Assembly (NCBI RefSeq): GCF_002150005.2 | Contig: NZ_MSPP01000003.1 | Span: forward strand, 62,001-126,000 | From: Marivivens niveibacter | GTDB taxonomy: Bacteria > Pseudomonadota > Alphaproteobacteria > Rhodobacterales > Rhodobacteraceae | Reading direction: 5' to 3' | Length of the DNA: 64,000 nucleotides | In this document: piece by piece, positions 35,039-44,753 of the stretch | Numbering within the stretch: the stretch's first letter is position 1 | How the letters are laid out: each line of letters begins with the position of its first letter | Program-made: the position numbers and the translations under genes | The notes under the pieces: model-generated | Database searches by the model: none | What the model was told of the DNA's origin: nothing | The model's input: only the letters and a program-made list of their open reading frames with translations

Positions 35039-35929
35039 ATGCGACTGACCAATTTTGCCACCAAGCTTTCGGCAGCTGCTGCGATGGTATTCGCCGGCAT
35101 GGCCGCCCGGGCGCAAGATGTGACCGAGGGACTGGAAATCGTTGGTGCGCCAGTTGATGGTGCACTAGGTTTTCAACCTGCTTCGACTGAACTAGCCCGC
35201 GACTTGCAGTGGCTGGACGGTATGCTGCTAGTGATCATCACCGCGATCACGCTGTTCGTTGTTGCGCTGTTGGCGTACGTAATCGTCCGCTACAACCGTC
35301 GCGCTAACCCGAATGCAGCGACCTTCACCCACAACTCCCCATTGGAAGTTGCTTGGACCGTCCTGCCGATCGTGATCCTAGTGGTTATCGGTTCGTTCTC
35401 TTTGCCGATCCTGTTCAAACAGCAGGAATTCCCAGAAGGTGACATCACCATCAAAGTAACCGGCTACCAGTGGTACTGGAGCTATGAGTACGTAGATGAT
35501 GGCGTGCTGTTCGACAGCTACATGCTGGGCCACCCTGCAACGATGCCTGCGTCGATCGAAGCTGAACCATTCGTTCGTTCGGAAGGCATGAATGAACTGC
35601 TGGCATCCTACGGCTACTCCGAAGATGAATTCCTGCTGGCAACCGACACCGCAGTTGTAGTTCCAGTTGGCGCAACCGTTGTTATGCAGGTGACCGCAGC
35701 AGACGTGATCCACTCGTGGACCATCCCAGCATTCGGCGTGAAACAAGACGCTGTACCTGGTCGTCTGGCACAGCTGTGGTTCGCAGCTGAACGCGAAGGC
35801 ATCTACTTTGGCCAGTGTTCGGAACTATGCGGCAAGGACCACGCATACATGCCGATCACCGTCAAAGTCGTTAGCCAAGAAGCCTACGACGCATGGCTGG
35901 AAACCGCTAAAGAAGAATTCCCAGCTTAA
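35039..35929 (+). CDS. ctaC: Cytochrome c oxidase subunit II (aa3 type)
   Basis: 296-residue subunit carrying the binuclear CuA centre that takes electrons from cytochrome c. Signal peptide in residues 1-25, two transmembrane helices (about 60-85 and 105-125), and a periplasmic cupredoxin domain with '[10 protein letters not shown]' (electron entry) and the CuA ligands in '[12 protein letters not shown]' plus the His in '[11 protein letters not shown]'. Start at 35039 gives the signal peptide. First gene of ctaC-ctaB-small ORF-ctaG-ctaE. Subunit I (ctaD) is not in the window, as is usual for these bacteria. Confidence 0.97.
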   Translation: MRLTNFATKLSAAAAMVFAGMAARAQDVTEGLEIVGAPVDGALGFQPASTELARDLQWLDGMLLVIITAITLFVVALLAYVIVRYNRRANPNAATFTHNSPLEVAWTVLPIVILVVIGSFSLPILFKQQEFPEGDITIKVTGYQWYWSYEYVDDGVLFDSYMLGHPATMPASIEAEPFVRSEGMNELLASYGYSEDEFLLATDTAVVVPVGATVVMQVTAADVIHSWTIPAFGVKQDAVPGRLAQLWFAAEREGIYFGQCSELCGKDHAYMPITVKVVSQEAYDAWLETAKEEFPA

Positions 35930-36021
35930 TCGCGGAATTCGGGCGGCAATGTCGCCATCTGATAAAGCTGCGCGGCGGGTGATCCCCGCCGCCTTTGCCA
36001 AACAGAACCTTGGACCTCGAT

Positions 36022-36945
36022 ATGACGGACGCTAGCTTGCAAGATACGCCACGCGAAGCCGGTTTGGGCGATTACTTTGCCCTGTTAAAACCGCGTGTGA
36101 TGTCGCTTGTGGTTTTCACCGCACTTGTTGGTTTGATCGTTGCGCCGGTGCCGGTTCATCCGTTCATCGCGTTTGTTGGTATTTTGTGCGTTGCTGTGGG
36201 TGCAGGCGCATCTGCATCGCTGAATATGTGGTGGGATGCGGACATCGACCGTATCATGAAACGCACTGCGAACCGCCCGATACCGTCGGGCAAGGTTCAA
36301 CCCGAAGAAGCCTTGGCCGTTGGTCTGGCGCTGTCGGGCTTTTCTGTGATCCTGCTGGGTCTGGCCGCCAACTGGCTGGCTGCGTTCCTGCTGGCATTCA
36401 CCATCTTTTTCTATGCCGTCGTTTATTCGATGTGGCTGAAACGTTCGACCCCACAGAACATCGTGATTGGCGGCCTGTCTGGTGCGCTGCCTCCGATGAT
36501 TGGTTGGGCAATTGCTGCGGGCAACATCACCATTGAATCGACGCTGCTTGTTGCGCTGATTTTCATGTGGACACCGCCGCATTTCTGGTCGCTCGCGATT
36601 TTCGTGAAATCCGACTATGGCCGTGCTGGCGTGCCTATGTTGACCGAAACCCACGGTCGCCGCGTGACCCGCAATAACATCATGGGATACATGGTCGCAC
36701 TTGTGCCTGTTGCGTTGGCGATTGGCTTCACCTCGATCGGTGGCCCCTTATATCTAGCCGTGTCCGCGGCGCTGAATATGTGGTTCTTGAAAGCGTGCTT
36801 TGTGGTTTGGCGCCGCGACGAAGAGCAGGCAGAGGCCGACAATTTCGCCGCTGAAAAGAACGCGTTCAAAGTGTCCTTGGCTTATCTGTTCCTGCATTTC
36901 GCAGTGTTGCTGGTTCTACCAGCAACCGGATTCGGAGGCTGGTAA
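36022..36945 (+). CDS. ctaB: Protoheme IX farnesyltransferase (heme O synthase)
   Basis: 307-residue UbiA-family membrane enzyme that adds farnesyl to heme B to make heme O. 'LLKPRVMSLVVFTALVG' and the Mg-binding 'NMWWDADIDRIMKRTANRP' are the family signatures. It is unrelated in role to the HAD-UbiA gene at 23479, although both share the fold. The stop codon overlaps the ATG of the next small gene (TAATG). Confidence 0.96.
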   Translation: MTDASLQDTPREAGLGDYFALLKPRVMSLVVFTALVGLIVAPVPVHPFIAFVGILCVAVGAGASASLNMWWDADIDRIMKRTANRPIPSGKVQPEEALAVGLALSGFSVILLGLAANWLAAFLLAFTIFFYAVVYSMWLKRSTPQNIVIGGLSGALPPMIGWAIAAGNITIESTLLVALIFMWTPPHFWSLAIFVKSDYGRAGVPMLTETHGRRVTRNNIMGYMVALVPVALAIGFTSIGGPLYLAVSAALNMWFLKACFVVWRRDEEQAEADNFAAEKNAFKVSLAYLFLHFAVLLVLPATGFGGW

Positions 36946-37148
36946 TGACGATTAAAGTCGAACACGAGATGCACAACCGCCGTAAGTCAAAGAACTACGG
37001 TGTGTTCATCCTGCTAATTGCGTTTGTTGCGCTGGTATTTGGCCTGACTGTGGTCAAAGTCCTTCAGTTGGGCGACGCAAAAATGTTTGAAGCGAACGAC
37101 CACGTTCTGCGCCCTGCGTTGATCACAGCGGACGAGGTGCAGCAATGA
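36945..37148 (+). CDS. Small membrane protein of the cytochrome oxidase operon (CoxF-like)
   Basis: 67 residues with a basic N-terminus and one hydrophobic helix (about 19-40), 'YGVFILLIAFVALVFGLTVV'. Overlaps ctaB by one base and ctaG by four (ATGA), so it is tightly coupled with oxidase assembly genes. A similar short ORF is found at this place in Paracoccus and relatives; its function is not known to me. Confidence 0.82.
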   Translation: MTIKVEHEMHNRRKSKNYGVFILLIAFVALVFGLTVVKVLQLGDAKMFEANDHVLRPALITADEVQQ

Positions 37149-37741
37149 AACTATTTGCAAACGTCGAAGGTCCGAAGCGCACCGTTCTGCAATTGCTGAC
37201 AGTTGTGTTTGTCATGGGAGCGCTGTCATGGGCATCGGTTCCATTCTACAGCTGGTTCTGCGCAGTCACTGGTTTTGGCGGCGCTACAGACGTTGCCGAA
37301 TCGGGTAGCGAAGTGATTTTAGATCGCGAAATGACCATCCGTTTTGATGCGTCGACCGATCCATCGTTGGCATGGACGTTCAAACCCGTTGAACGCGAAA
37401 TGACCGTAAAAATCGGTCAAACCGCGCTGGCGTATTACGAGGCAACGAATATTTCCGACCGCCCTGTTGCTGGGCAGGCGACCTATAACGTTGTCCCATA
37501 CGAAGCGGGCGGTTTTTTCGACAAAATCGAATGCTTCTGCTTTACCGAACAGGTGTTGCAGCCGGGTGAATCCGTGCTGATGCCCGTAAGCTTTTTCGTC
37601 GACCCTGCAATCGTCGACGACCGCGATGCAAAGTATACACACACGATCACGTTGGGTTATACTTTCTTCGAAATTCCGCTGCCGGAGGAACAAACCGCGG
37701 CACTTATCAACGCGGCTCCGGCCGAAACACAGACAAACTAA
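37145..37741 (+). CDS. ctaG: Cytochrome c oxidase assembly protein CtaG (Cox11 family)
   Basis: 198 residues: one N-terminal membrane helix (about 14-34) and a periplasmic Cox11 domain with the copper-binding 'CFCF' in 'DKIECFCFTEQ'. Delivers copper to CuB of subunit I. ATGA overlap with the small upstream gene. Confidence 0.96.
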   Translation: MKLFANVEGPKRTVLQLLTVVFVMGALSWASVPFYSWFCAVTGFGGATDVAESGSEVILDREMTIRFDASTDPSLAWTFKPVEREMTVKIGQTALAYYEATNISDRPVAGQATYNVVPYEAGGFFDKIECFCFTEQVLQPGESVLMPVSFFVDPAIVDDRDAKYTHTITLGYTFFEIPLPEEQTAALINAAPAETQTN

Positions 37742-37765
37742 AGTCCAGCCTCAGGGAATACCGAC

Positions 37766-38578
37766 ATGGCTCACGCTAAGAACCACGACTATCACATCCT
37801 TCCGCCTTCGATTTGGCCGTTCCTTTCGTCCGTTGCAGCATTCATCATGCTGTTCGGCGCCGTCATGTGGATGGCCAATGACATGCCTTGGCTGTTCTGG
37901 ATCGGCTTTGTTGCGACCCTATATTCGGCAGGCGCATGGTGGGCTGACACCATCAAAGAAAACATTGCTGGCGACCACACCCCTGTTGTGCGCATCGGCC
38001 TGCGTTATGGCGTGATCTTCTTTATCATGTCCGAAGTCATGTTCTTTGTGGCTTGGTTCTGGGCGTTCTTCAAAACCAGCATGTACCCAATGTGGACATA
38101 TGCAGGCACTGAGTACGTCAAACCAGAAATTCACACTGTTGACGCATTCCACCTGCCGCTGATCAACACCCTGATCCTGCTGTGTTCTGGTGCTGCAGTG
38201 ACCTGGGCACACCACGCACTGGTTCACGAAAACAACCGCAAAGATCTGATCCAAGGTCTGACCATCGGTATCCTGCTGGGCGCTGTGTTCACCCTGTTCC
38301 AAGCGTACGAATACTACGAACTGATCGCACACGAAGGTTGGTCGCTGGGTGGTGACATCTTCTACAACACCTTCTTCATGGCGACTGGTTTCCACGGCTT
38401 CCACGTTCTGGTTGGTACCGTATTCCTGCTGGTCTGCTTGATCCGCGCGAAAAAAGGCCACTTCACCCCAGAGAGCCACGTCGGTTTCGAAGCAGCAGCT
38501 TGGTACTGGCACTTTGTTGACGTTGTGTGGCTGTTCCTCTTCGTTGCTGTATACATTTGGGGTCAGAGCGGCTTCTAA
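37766..38578 (+). CDS. ctaE: Cytochrome c oxidase subunit III
   Basis: 270-residue membrane subunit with seven helices. Starts '[19 protein letters not shown]'; family residues include '[14 protein letters not shown]' and '[12 protein letters not shown]', ending '[10 protein letters not shown]'. Lies 24 bases after ctaG. Confidence 0.97.
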   Translation: MAHAKNHDYHILPPSIWPFLSSVAAFIMLFGAVMWMANDMPWLFWIGFVATLYSAGAWWADTIKENIAGDHTPVVRIGLRYGVIFFIMSEVMFFVAWFWAFFKTSMYPMWTYAGTEYVKPEIHTVDAFHLPLINTLILLCSGAAVTWAHHALVHENNRKDLIQGLTIGILLGAVFTLFQAYEYYELIAHEGWSLGGDIFYNTFFMATGFHGFHVLVGTVFLLVCLIRAKKGHFTPESHVGFEAAAWYWHFVDVVWLFLFVAVYIWGQSGF

Positions 38579-38619
38579 AGCCGTGGCGGGGTTGACCCGC
38601 CGCCCAAGACAAGACAACA

Positions 38620-38648
38620 AACGCGCGGGGCAATGCCTTGCGCGTTTT
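38620..38648 (+). terminator. Hairpin after ctaE
   Basis: AACGCGC (38620-38626) and GCGCGTT (38640-38646) with an inner GGGGC/GCCTT stem (two G-T pairs) and a 3-base loop. The T tract is short (TTTT), so it may only reduce read-through into the SURF1 gene, which starts 21 bases later. Confidence 0.5.
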
Positions 38649-38668
38649 GCGTATGAATAGGGGTTACG

Positions 38669-39349
38669 ATGCGTCGTTATTTATTCGTTATCTTGCTGGG
38701 AATTCCGGGTTTGGCGGTGTTGCTGGGACTGGGCGTCTGGCAGATGCAGCGCCTAGACTGGAAACAGGACATTCTGGCCGAAATGGAATCGCGCATTGCC
38801 GCGCGTCCCGTTGAATTGCCGATGAACCCTTCAGAGGACATGGACGAATATCTGGCCGTTCGCCTGACCGGTACACCAACGGGGGACGAACTGCATGTTC
38901 TGTCGTCTGGCACCGCCGCAGGCACGGGATATCGCGTGATTTCGGCATGGCATACGGATATGGGCCGCCGCATCATGGTGGATATGGGTATCATGCCGTT
39001 GGACCGCAAACGCCTGAACCCTGACATCGTGACCCAAAACATTACGGGCAATTTGCTGTGGCCGAATGATGCGGCCGACAAATCCCCAGCGCCCGATCTG
39101 GAAAACAATCTGTGGTTCGCCCGCGATGCGGCCGCAATGGCGGAGGTTTTGCAGGCCGAACCGTTCATGGTCGTTCTGCGCGATTCCGATAACCCCGACC
39201 GACGGATCACGATGGTTCCGGTCGACACCTCTAATATCAAAAATGACCACCGCGAATATGCGATCACGTGGTTCCTGTTGGCGCTGGTATGGGCAGCGAT
39301 GACAGGATATTTCGTGTACCGGTCGAACAAAGCCGGACAAAAGGACTGA
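38669..39349 (+). CDS. SURF1 family cytochrome oxidase assembly protein
   Basis: 226 residues with an N-terminal helix (about 5-22) and a C-terminal helix (about 200-218), the SURF1 topology. 'GLGVWQMQRLDWKQ' follows the first helix and 'YAITWFLLALVWAAM' forms the last. SURF1 helps insert heme a into subunit I. Only 3 bases separate it from thrC. Confidence 0.93.
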   Translation: MRRYLFVILLGIPGLAVLLGLGVWQMQRLDWKQDILAEMESRIAARPVELPMNPSEDMDEYLAVRLTGTPTGDELHVLSSGTAAGTGYRVISAWHTDMGRRIMVDMGIMPLDRKRLNPDIVTQNITGNLLWPNDAADKSPAPDLENNLWFARDAAAMAEVLQAEPFMVVLRDSDNPDRRITMVPVDTSNIKNDHREYAITWFLLALVWAAMTGYFVYRSNKAGQKD

Positions 39350-39352
39350 TAG

Positions 39353-40750
39353 ATGCGTTACATTTCTACCCGTGGGCAGGCGCCTGCACTGACCTTTGAA
39401 GAGGCAATGATGACCGGCCTGGCCCGTGACGGCGGCCTGTACGTTCCTGAAACCGTGCCGACCTTTAGCGCCGAAGACATCGCAGCGATGGCGGGTAAAT
39501 CCTACGAAGACATCGCATTCACCGTGATGAAGCCGTTCATTGGCGACACCTTCACCGACGAAGAATTCAAAGGCCTGATCGACAAAGCCTATGCAGATTT
39601 CGGCCACGACGCCCGCGCGCCTTTGGTGCAATTGGCGCCGAACCATTTCCTGTTGGAACTGTTCCACGGTCCAACGCTGGCGTTCAAAGATTTCGCCATG
39701 CAGATCATCGGTCAGATGATGCAGGCCGCGCTGGCACGTTCGGGTAAACGCATCACCATAGTTGGCGCGACCTCGGGCGATACGGGTTCGGCCGCGATCG
39801 AAGCGTTCCGCGGTTTGGACAACGTCGATGTGTTCATTATGTACCCACATGGCCGCGTGTCCGAAGTGCAGCGCCGCCAGATGACCACAGCCGCAGAATC
39901 GAACGTCCATGCATTGGCTGTCGAAGGCGATTTCGACGATTGCCAAGGCAAGTTGAAAGAGATGTTCAACGATTTCGAATTCCGCGACGAAGTGCATCTG
40001 GCTGGCGTGAATTCGATCAACTGGGGCCGCGTTCTGGCGCAGGTTGTTTACTACTTTAGCTCGGCGGTTTCACTGGGCGCGCCGCAGCGCAAAGTGTCGT
40101 TCACCGTGCCAACGGGCAATTTTGGCGACATTTTTGCAGGGTTCATTGCGAAACAAATGGGCCTACCTGTGGAACGTCTGGTGATCGCGACCAACCAAAA
40201 CGACATTTTGCACCGCTGCATGCAGTCCAGCGATTACACCAAACACGGTGTCACGCCGTCGATTTCGCCGTCGATGGATATCGAAGTGTCGTCCAATTTC
40301 GAACGCGCGTTGTTCTGGGCGCATGACCACGATGGCGCGGCAGTTGCGGGCCTGATGGACGAATTGAAGACCAAAGGCACGTTCCGCATTTCGGAAAACG
40401 CGATGACGGCTCTGCGTGATCATTACGACAGCGGCGCAGTGGATGAAGCAACGACTTATGCCACCATCGCATCCGCGTTGGAACATTCGGGCGAACTGTT
40501 GTGCCCGCATTCGGCAGTTGGCGTGCATGTTGGCACCGAACATCAGGGCGAAAACCCCGAAGTGCCGATGATCACACTGGCAACCGCGCACCCTGCGAAA
40601 TTCCCTGCTGCGGTCGAAAAAGCGTCGGATGTCTATCCGCCTCTTCCACCGCGTATGGCTGATCTATATGATCGCACGGAACGGGTGACACAGGTGCCTA
40701 ACGATCTGGCCGCCCTACAGGCAATCATTCGGGAGCGTCGCGCGCGTTGA
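39353..40750 (+). CDS. thrC: Threonine synthase
   Basis: 465-residue PLP enzyme converting O-phosphohomoserine to threonine. 'MRYISTRG' N-terminus, PLP lysine in 'GPTLAFKDFAMQ' near residue 110, and 'VPTGNFGDIFAGFIAKQMG'. The long form typical of proteobacteria. Its stop overlaps the TTG start of the peptidase gene. Confidence 0.96.
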   Translation: MRYISTRGQAPALTFEEAMMTGLARDGGLYVPETVPTFSAEDIAAMAGKSYEDIAFTVMKPFIGDTFTDEEFKGLIDKAYADFGHDARAPLVQLAPNHFLLELFHGPTLAFKDFAMQIIGQMMQAALARSGKRITIVGATSGDTGSAAIEAFRGLDNVDVFIMYPHGRVSEVQRRQMTTAAESNVHALAVEGDFDDCQGKLKEMFNDFEFRDEVHLAGVNSINWGRVLAQVVYYFSSAVSLGAPQRKVSFTVPTGNFGDIFAGFIAKQMGLPVERLVIATNQNDILHRCMQSSDYTKHGVTPSISPSMDIEVSSNFERALFWAHDHDGAAVAGLMDELKTKGTFRISENAMTALRDHYDSGAVDEATTYATIASALEHSGELLCPHSAVGVHVGTEHQGENPEVPMITLATAHPAKFPAAVEKASDVYPPLPPRMADLYDRTERVTQVPNDLAALQAIIRERRAR

Positions 40751-42012
40751 CAGTACAGACCCACACTTTGTCCAATGGCATGCGCATCGTAACCGAAGCC
40801 ATGCCGGGCATGCATTCTGCCTCTATCGGTGTTTGGGTTTTGGTGGGTGGACGTCACGAACGTCTGGACCAAAACGGCATTGCCCATTTCCTTGAACACA
40901 TGGCGTTCAAGGGGACAAAGACGCGCAGCGCATTACAGATCGCCGAAATGATCGAAGACGTAGGCGGCTATATCAACGCCTACACCAGCCGCGAAATGAC
41001 GGCCTATTACGCCCGCGTTTTGCAGGAACATGTGCCGTTGGGTTTGGAAATCATTGCAGATATTCTGAACAATTCGGTCTTTGATCCTAAAGAGATTGAG
41101 GTCGAACGCGGCGTGATCCTGCAAGAAATCGGTCAGGCCTATGATACGCCCGACGATATCGTGTTCGATTGGCTGCAAGAGGCCGCATACCCCGACCAAC
41201 CGTTGGGCCGCACTATTTTGGGTCCAGCAGAACGCGTGTCGCATTTTGGACGCGAAGACCTGTCCAGCTTTGTCGCTGAACACTATGATCCGTCCCGCAT
41301 GATCCTGTCGGCGGCTGGCGCAGTTGATCACGATGCTTTGGTTAAACAGGCCGAAGCGTTGTTCGGACATTTGGCCAAACACGAAACCGGCGATGTGATT
41401 GTTCCTGCGCGTTTTCAGGGCGGCGAAAAGCGCGAATTGAAATCGCTCGAACAGGTCCATTTCGCACTGGCGTTCGAGGGTCCGGACTATCGCGGCGCGG
41501 ATATATATACCGCGCAGGTCTATGCAACCGCGATGGGCGGCGGCATGTCGTCCCGTTTGTTCCAGGAAATCCGCGAAAACCGCGGCTTGTGCTATACCAT
41601 TTTCACCCAAGCGGGCGCCTATGCCGACACGGGCATGATGACGCTATATGCGGGGACGTCGGCAGCGCAGATTGCTGAACTTGCGCAGATAGCGGTCGAT
41701 GAAATCAAACGGTCTGCCGATGGATTGTCCACGGCTGAAATTGAACGCGCACGTGCGCAGATGAAGGCGGGTCTGTTGATGGGACTGGAAAGCCCATCGT
41801 CGCGGGCCGAACGGATGGCGCATATGATCCACATTCATGGCCGCGTTCCATCAATTGAAGAAAGCACAGCATTGATTGATGGCGTGACAACCGATGCGTT
41901 GCGTGATTTCGCAGGTGGTTTGATGGGCCCAGCGGGCAAAGCATTGGCGCTATATGGTCCAGCGGATCAGGCACCTGATCTGGACGCATTAAAAGCGAGG
42001 CTGGTTGCGTAA
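40747..42012 (+). CDS. M16 family zinc peptidase (processing-peptidase-like)
   Basis: 421-residue pitrilysin-family protein with the inverted zinc motif HxxEH in 'HFLEHMAFKGT' near residue 46 and the distal glutamate region 'EVERGVILQEIG'. Close to mitochondrial processing peptidase beta, which is why it is conserved in alphaproteobacteria. Start is TTG at 40747, overlapping the thrC stop (TTGA), which gives the family N-terminus 'MTVQTHTLSNGMRIVTE'. No signal peptide. Confidence 0.93.
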   Translation: MTVQTHTLSNGMRIVTEAMPGMHSASIGVWVLVGGRHERLDQNGIAHFLEHMAFKGTKTRSALQIAEMIEDVGGYINAYTSREMTAYYARVLQEHVPLGLEIIADILNNSVFDPKEIEVERGVILQEIGQAYDTPDDIVFDWLQEAAYPDQPLGRTILGPAERVSHFGREDLSSFVAEHYDPSRMILSAAGAVDHDALVKQAEALFGHLAKHETGDVIVPARFQGGEKRELKSLEQVHFALAFEGPDYRGADIYTAQVYATAMGGGMSSRLFQEIRENRGLCYTIFTQAGAYADTGMMTLYAGTSAAQIAELAQIAVDEIKRSADGLSTAEIERARAQMKAGLLMGLESPSSRAERMAHMIHIHGRVPSIEESTALIDGVTTDALRDFAGGLMGPAGKALALYGPADQAPDLDALKARLVA

Positions 42013-42596
42013 TGTTGGGGCGGCGGCGGAAGGTTCAGCTCGAAACCGAGCGGATGTCACTGCGCCTGCCTGATCACAGTGACTGGCGCGCGTGGGCTGA
42101 TCTACGCGTCCAAAGCCGTGAATTTCTGACGCCTTGGGAACCAGCTTGGTCACCTGACCATTTGTCGCGCAAGGCGTTTACCAACCGTGTTTATTGGGCA
42201 CAGCGGTCGAATTCGAATGGCACGGCTGTTCCATTTTTTCTGATCCGGCGGTCCGACAATCAGCTGCTAGGCGCGATCACGTTGGATAATATTCGGCGCG
42301 GTCCGGCGCAGGCGGGCACGACAGGCTATTGGATTGGTGAACCTTTTGCGCGCCAAGGGTATATGCGCGAAGCGATTGCCGCTGTTGTACACTACGCGTT
42401 TGTTGATCTGGACCTTAGCCGGATCGAAGCAGGTTGTTTGCCTGAAAATACTGCGTCTCGCCGTCTATTGGAAGAATGCGGTTACAAATACGAAGGCGTG
42501 GCGCAAAGCTATCTGGAAATCAACGGACGTTGGCGCAACCACGTCCTATATGCGAACTTGCGCGCCGATCGGCGCGGCAAAGCGGTAATTGCCTAA
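42012..42596 (+). CDS. GNAT N-acetyltransferase, RimJ/RimL type
   Basis: 194 residues of the ribosomal-protein alanine acetyltransferase group: 'TERMSLRLPDHSDW' at the start, acetyl-CoA region 'GEPFARQGYMREAI', and 'CLPENTASRRLLEECGYKYE'. Adjacent genes overlap by one base on both sides. Substrate not predictable beyond a likely N-terminal amine. Confidence 0.9.
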   Translation: MLGRRRKVQLETERMSLRLPDHSDWRAWADLRVQSREFLTPWEPAWSPDHLSRKAFTNRVYWAQRSNSNGTAVPFFLIRRSDNQLLGAITLDNIRRGPAQAGTTGYWIGEPFARQGYMREAIAAVVHYAFVDLDLSRIEAGCLPENTASRRLLEECGYKYEGVAQSYLEINGRWRNHVLYANLRADRRGKAVIA

Positions 42597-44008
42597 TGTT
42601 AAATTCTGCGACCCCTGATGTCGTGGCGGCGCTCTCAGCTGCGCTGCCTTCTTTGCGATTTATTGACGACAATGCGAAATACCTCGAGGAGCCTCGAGGG
42701 CGCTATGTTGGGCAGGGTGTTGTTGTTGCCCCTGCGGACACTGCCGAAGTTGCAGCGGTTGTTAAATTTTGTTCGGAAAACGCATTGGCCGTTGTCCCAT
42801 ATGCAGGAGGCACGGGGCTGGTCGGCGGGCAAATCATGGAAGACGGCATTGTTCCGATCGTTCTAAGCATGGAACGCATGACACAGATCCGCGATGTATT
42901 TCCGTCTGAAAATGTATTGGTCTGCGATGCGGGCTGCATTCTGGCGGATGTGCAAAACGCGGCAGCCGAGGTGGATCGGTTGTTTCCATTGTCGCTTGCC
43001 TCTGAAGGCTCCGCACGGATCGGCGGCCTATTGGCGACCAACGCAGGCGGATTGAACGTTCTGCGGTATGGCAATGCACGTGCGCAAGTGTTGGGGTTAG
43101 AAGTTGTGACAGCCCAAGGCGAGGTGCTTAATGGGCTGACCAGACTACGCAAAGATAATACAGGTTATGATTTGCGCGACCTGATGATCGGGTCCGAAGG
43201 ATCGTTGGGGATCATTACTGCCGCAGCTTTGAAGCTGGTCCCACAGCCGTCTGCAGAAGGTACCGCAATGATGGTGGTACCGTCACCTATCGCCGCGCTT
43301 GATCTATTGTCTATGGCGCAATCGCGCATTGGCGAAGGTATTTCCGCGTTCGAATTGATTGGCCGTCAGGGGCTGGAGTTTTTGGACGAGGTGGGGCCTG
43401 ACGTGGTCAAGCCGTTTGAAACGCATCCCGACTGGTGTGTTTTGATTGATCTAGGATTGCCTGCTGGATTGGACCCTCAAGCTGCGTTGGAAAACCTGTT
43501 TGTAGAAGCCAGCGAGGCTGGCATCGTGACGGATGGTGTGATTGCCCAAAGCCAGCAACAGCGTCACGATTTTTGGAACATCCGCGAAAGCATACCAGCG
43601 GCAAATAAACGGATCGGTTCCGTTTCATCGCATGATATTTCGGTGCCTTTGTCGAAAATCGCCGATTACATTGTTGAGGGCCGCAATAATTTAGCAAATA
43701 TCGCGGATTTCCGCGTGAATTGTTTTGGGCATTTGGGGGACGGGAACCTGCATTTTAATGTATTCCCTGCCAAAGGAAAATCGCGTTCAGACTATGAACA
43801 TTTACGTGGAGACGTGAAAAAATGCGTCCACGATTTGGTTCATAAATACAACGGATCCGTCAGTGCCGAACATGGCGTTGGGCGGCTGAAGGTGGAGGAT
43901 CTGGAAAGATATTCGGATCCGGTCAAACTGCAGATGATGCGCGCCATTAAAGATGCGTTGGACCCCAAAGGTATTATGAACCCTGGCGCGGTTTTGAGGG
44001 CCCGCTGA
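42596..44008 (+). CDS. FAD-linked 2-hydroxyacid oxidase/dehydrogenase (GlcD family)
   Basis: 470 residues. FAD-binding PCMH domain with 'YVGQGVVVAPADTAEV' and 'NAGGLNVLRYGNARAQVLG', and the C-terminal half with 'HLGDGNLHFNV' and 'EHGVGRLKVEDLE'. The group includes D-lactate, D-2-hydroxyglutarate and glycolate dehydrogenases; single-gene versions without glcE/F next to them are often D-2-hydroxyglutarate or D-lactate enzymes. ATG at 42596 overlaps the previous stop (TAATG). Confidence 0.9.
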   Translation: MLNSATPDVVAALSAALPSLRFIDDNAKYLEEPRGRYVGQGVVVAPADTAEVAAVVKFCSENALAVVPYAGGTGLVGGQIMEDGIVPIVLSMERMTQIRDVFPSENVLVCDAGCILADVQNAAAEVDRLFPLSLASEGSARIGGLLATNAGGLNVLRYGNARAQVLGLEVVTAQGEVLNGLTRLRKDNTGYDLRDLMIGSEGSLGIITAAALKLVPQPSAEGTAMMVVPSPIAALDLLSMAQSRIGEGISAFELIGRQGLEFLDEVGPDVVKPFETHPDWCVLIDLGLPAGLDPQAALENLFVEASEAGIVTDGVIAQSQQQRHDFWNIRESIPAANKRIGSVSSHDISVPLSKIADYIVEGRNNLANIADFRVNCFGHLGDGNLHFNVFPAKGKSRSDYEHLRGDVKKCVHDLVHKYNGSVSAEHGVGRLKVEDLERYSDPVKLQMMRAIKDALDPKGIMNPGAVLRAR

Positions 44009-44039
44009 TAAAAGGCGCGGCTACGCCGCATTCTTATTT

Positions 44040-44060
44040 GCCGCACCTTTGAGGTGCGGC
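44040..44060. terminator. Hairpin between convergent GlcD-type gene and flavin reductase
   Basis: GCCGCACC (44040-44047) pairs with GGTGCGGC (44053-44060), 5-base loop. A second small stem GCGGC-TAC-GCCGC followed by ATTCTTATTT lies at 44017-44039 and may serve the plus-strand gene. Confidence 0.6.
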
Positions 44061-44068
44061 GGTGGGCG

Positions 44069-44674
44069 CTATTTCGCGTCGGGGCGCACCAGCGAAAACA
44101 CGGTGTCGATGGATGCGTAATCTTGGTATCCCAAGCGGGCCAATGGTTTGTATTTGGTCACATCAAAGATGCCGTTCACAACGCAATCATCGCGCAGGCG
44201 AATTCCTGTCACCTCTCCGAAAACGGCATGCGATTGGTCGCCTTCGAGTTTGATGATTTGGGTTAATTTGCATTCAAGCGTTGCAGGTGCAGAGGCGACA
44301 TAAGAACAGGAGATCGTGTCACATTCAGCGCGTTCGATACCTGCATGAGAAAATTCATCGACCTGCAAATCCATCGTAGCAGACGTTTTATTCATCGCGT
44401 CCCGCATGGCAAATTCGACGATGTTGACACAAAACACGCCTGTGTCGCGAATATTGGTAAGCGTGTCTTTGCCGTCTTGATCGGCTTTTGTCCCGTTCGA
44501 GGAAAACATCACTTGAGGCGGGCTGTAGGCGACGGCGTTGAAAAACGAATATGGCGCGATATTGTCGATGCCATCGGCACCGCGGGTCGATATCCATCCA
44601 ATCGGACGAGGGGACACGATTGCAGGAAATGGGTTATGTGGCAGTCCGTGGCCATCATTTGGGCGATAGAACAT
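44069..44674 (-). CDS. Flavin reductase family protein
   Basis: 201-residue FMN-binding split-barrel protein: 'PFPAIVSPRPIGWISTRGAD', 'PYSFFNAVAYSPPQVMFSS' and 'FCVNIVEFAMRDAMN'. Such proteins bind FMN and often reduce flavins for a partner oxygenase. ATG at 44674 has AAGGGA 9 bases upstream; longer in-frame starts (44713, 44938) run into the divergent GNAT gene. The partner is not evident nearby. Confidence 0.87.
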   Translation of the reverse strand: MFYRPNDGHGLPHNPFPAIVSPRPIGWISTRGADGIDNIAPYSFFNAVAYSPPQVMFSSNGTKADQDGKDTLTNIRDTGVFCVNIVEFAMRDAMNKTSATMDLQVDEFSHAGIERAECDTISCSYVASAPATLECKLTQIIKLEGDQSHAVFGEVTGIRLRDDCVVNGIFDVTKYKPLARLGYQDYASIDTVFSLVRPDAK

Positions 44675-44753
44675 GGATGGGTCCCTTCTGGTTTGCGGCA
44701 GAGGTAGCGTCATGTTACGGCCACATCCAGACCCAGAGCGGAAAAAAGGCCCA

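Noticed and set aside
38831-39997. 388-codon minus-strand frame opposite SURF1 and thrC
   Set aside because: Lies antisense to two clear genes and has no family likeness.
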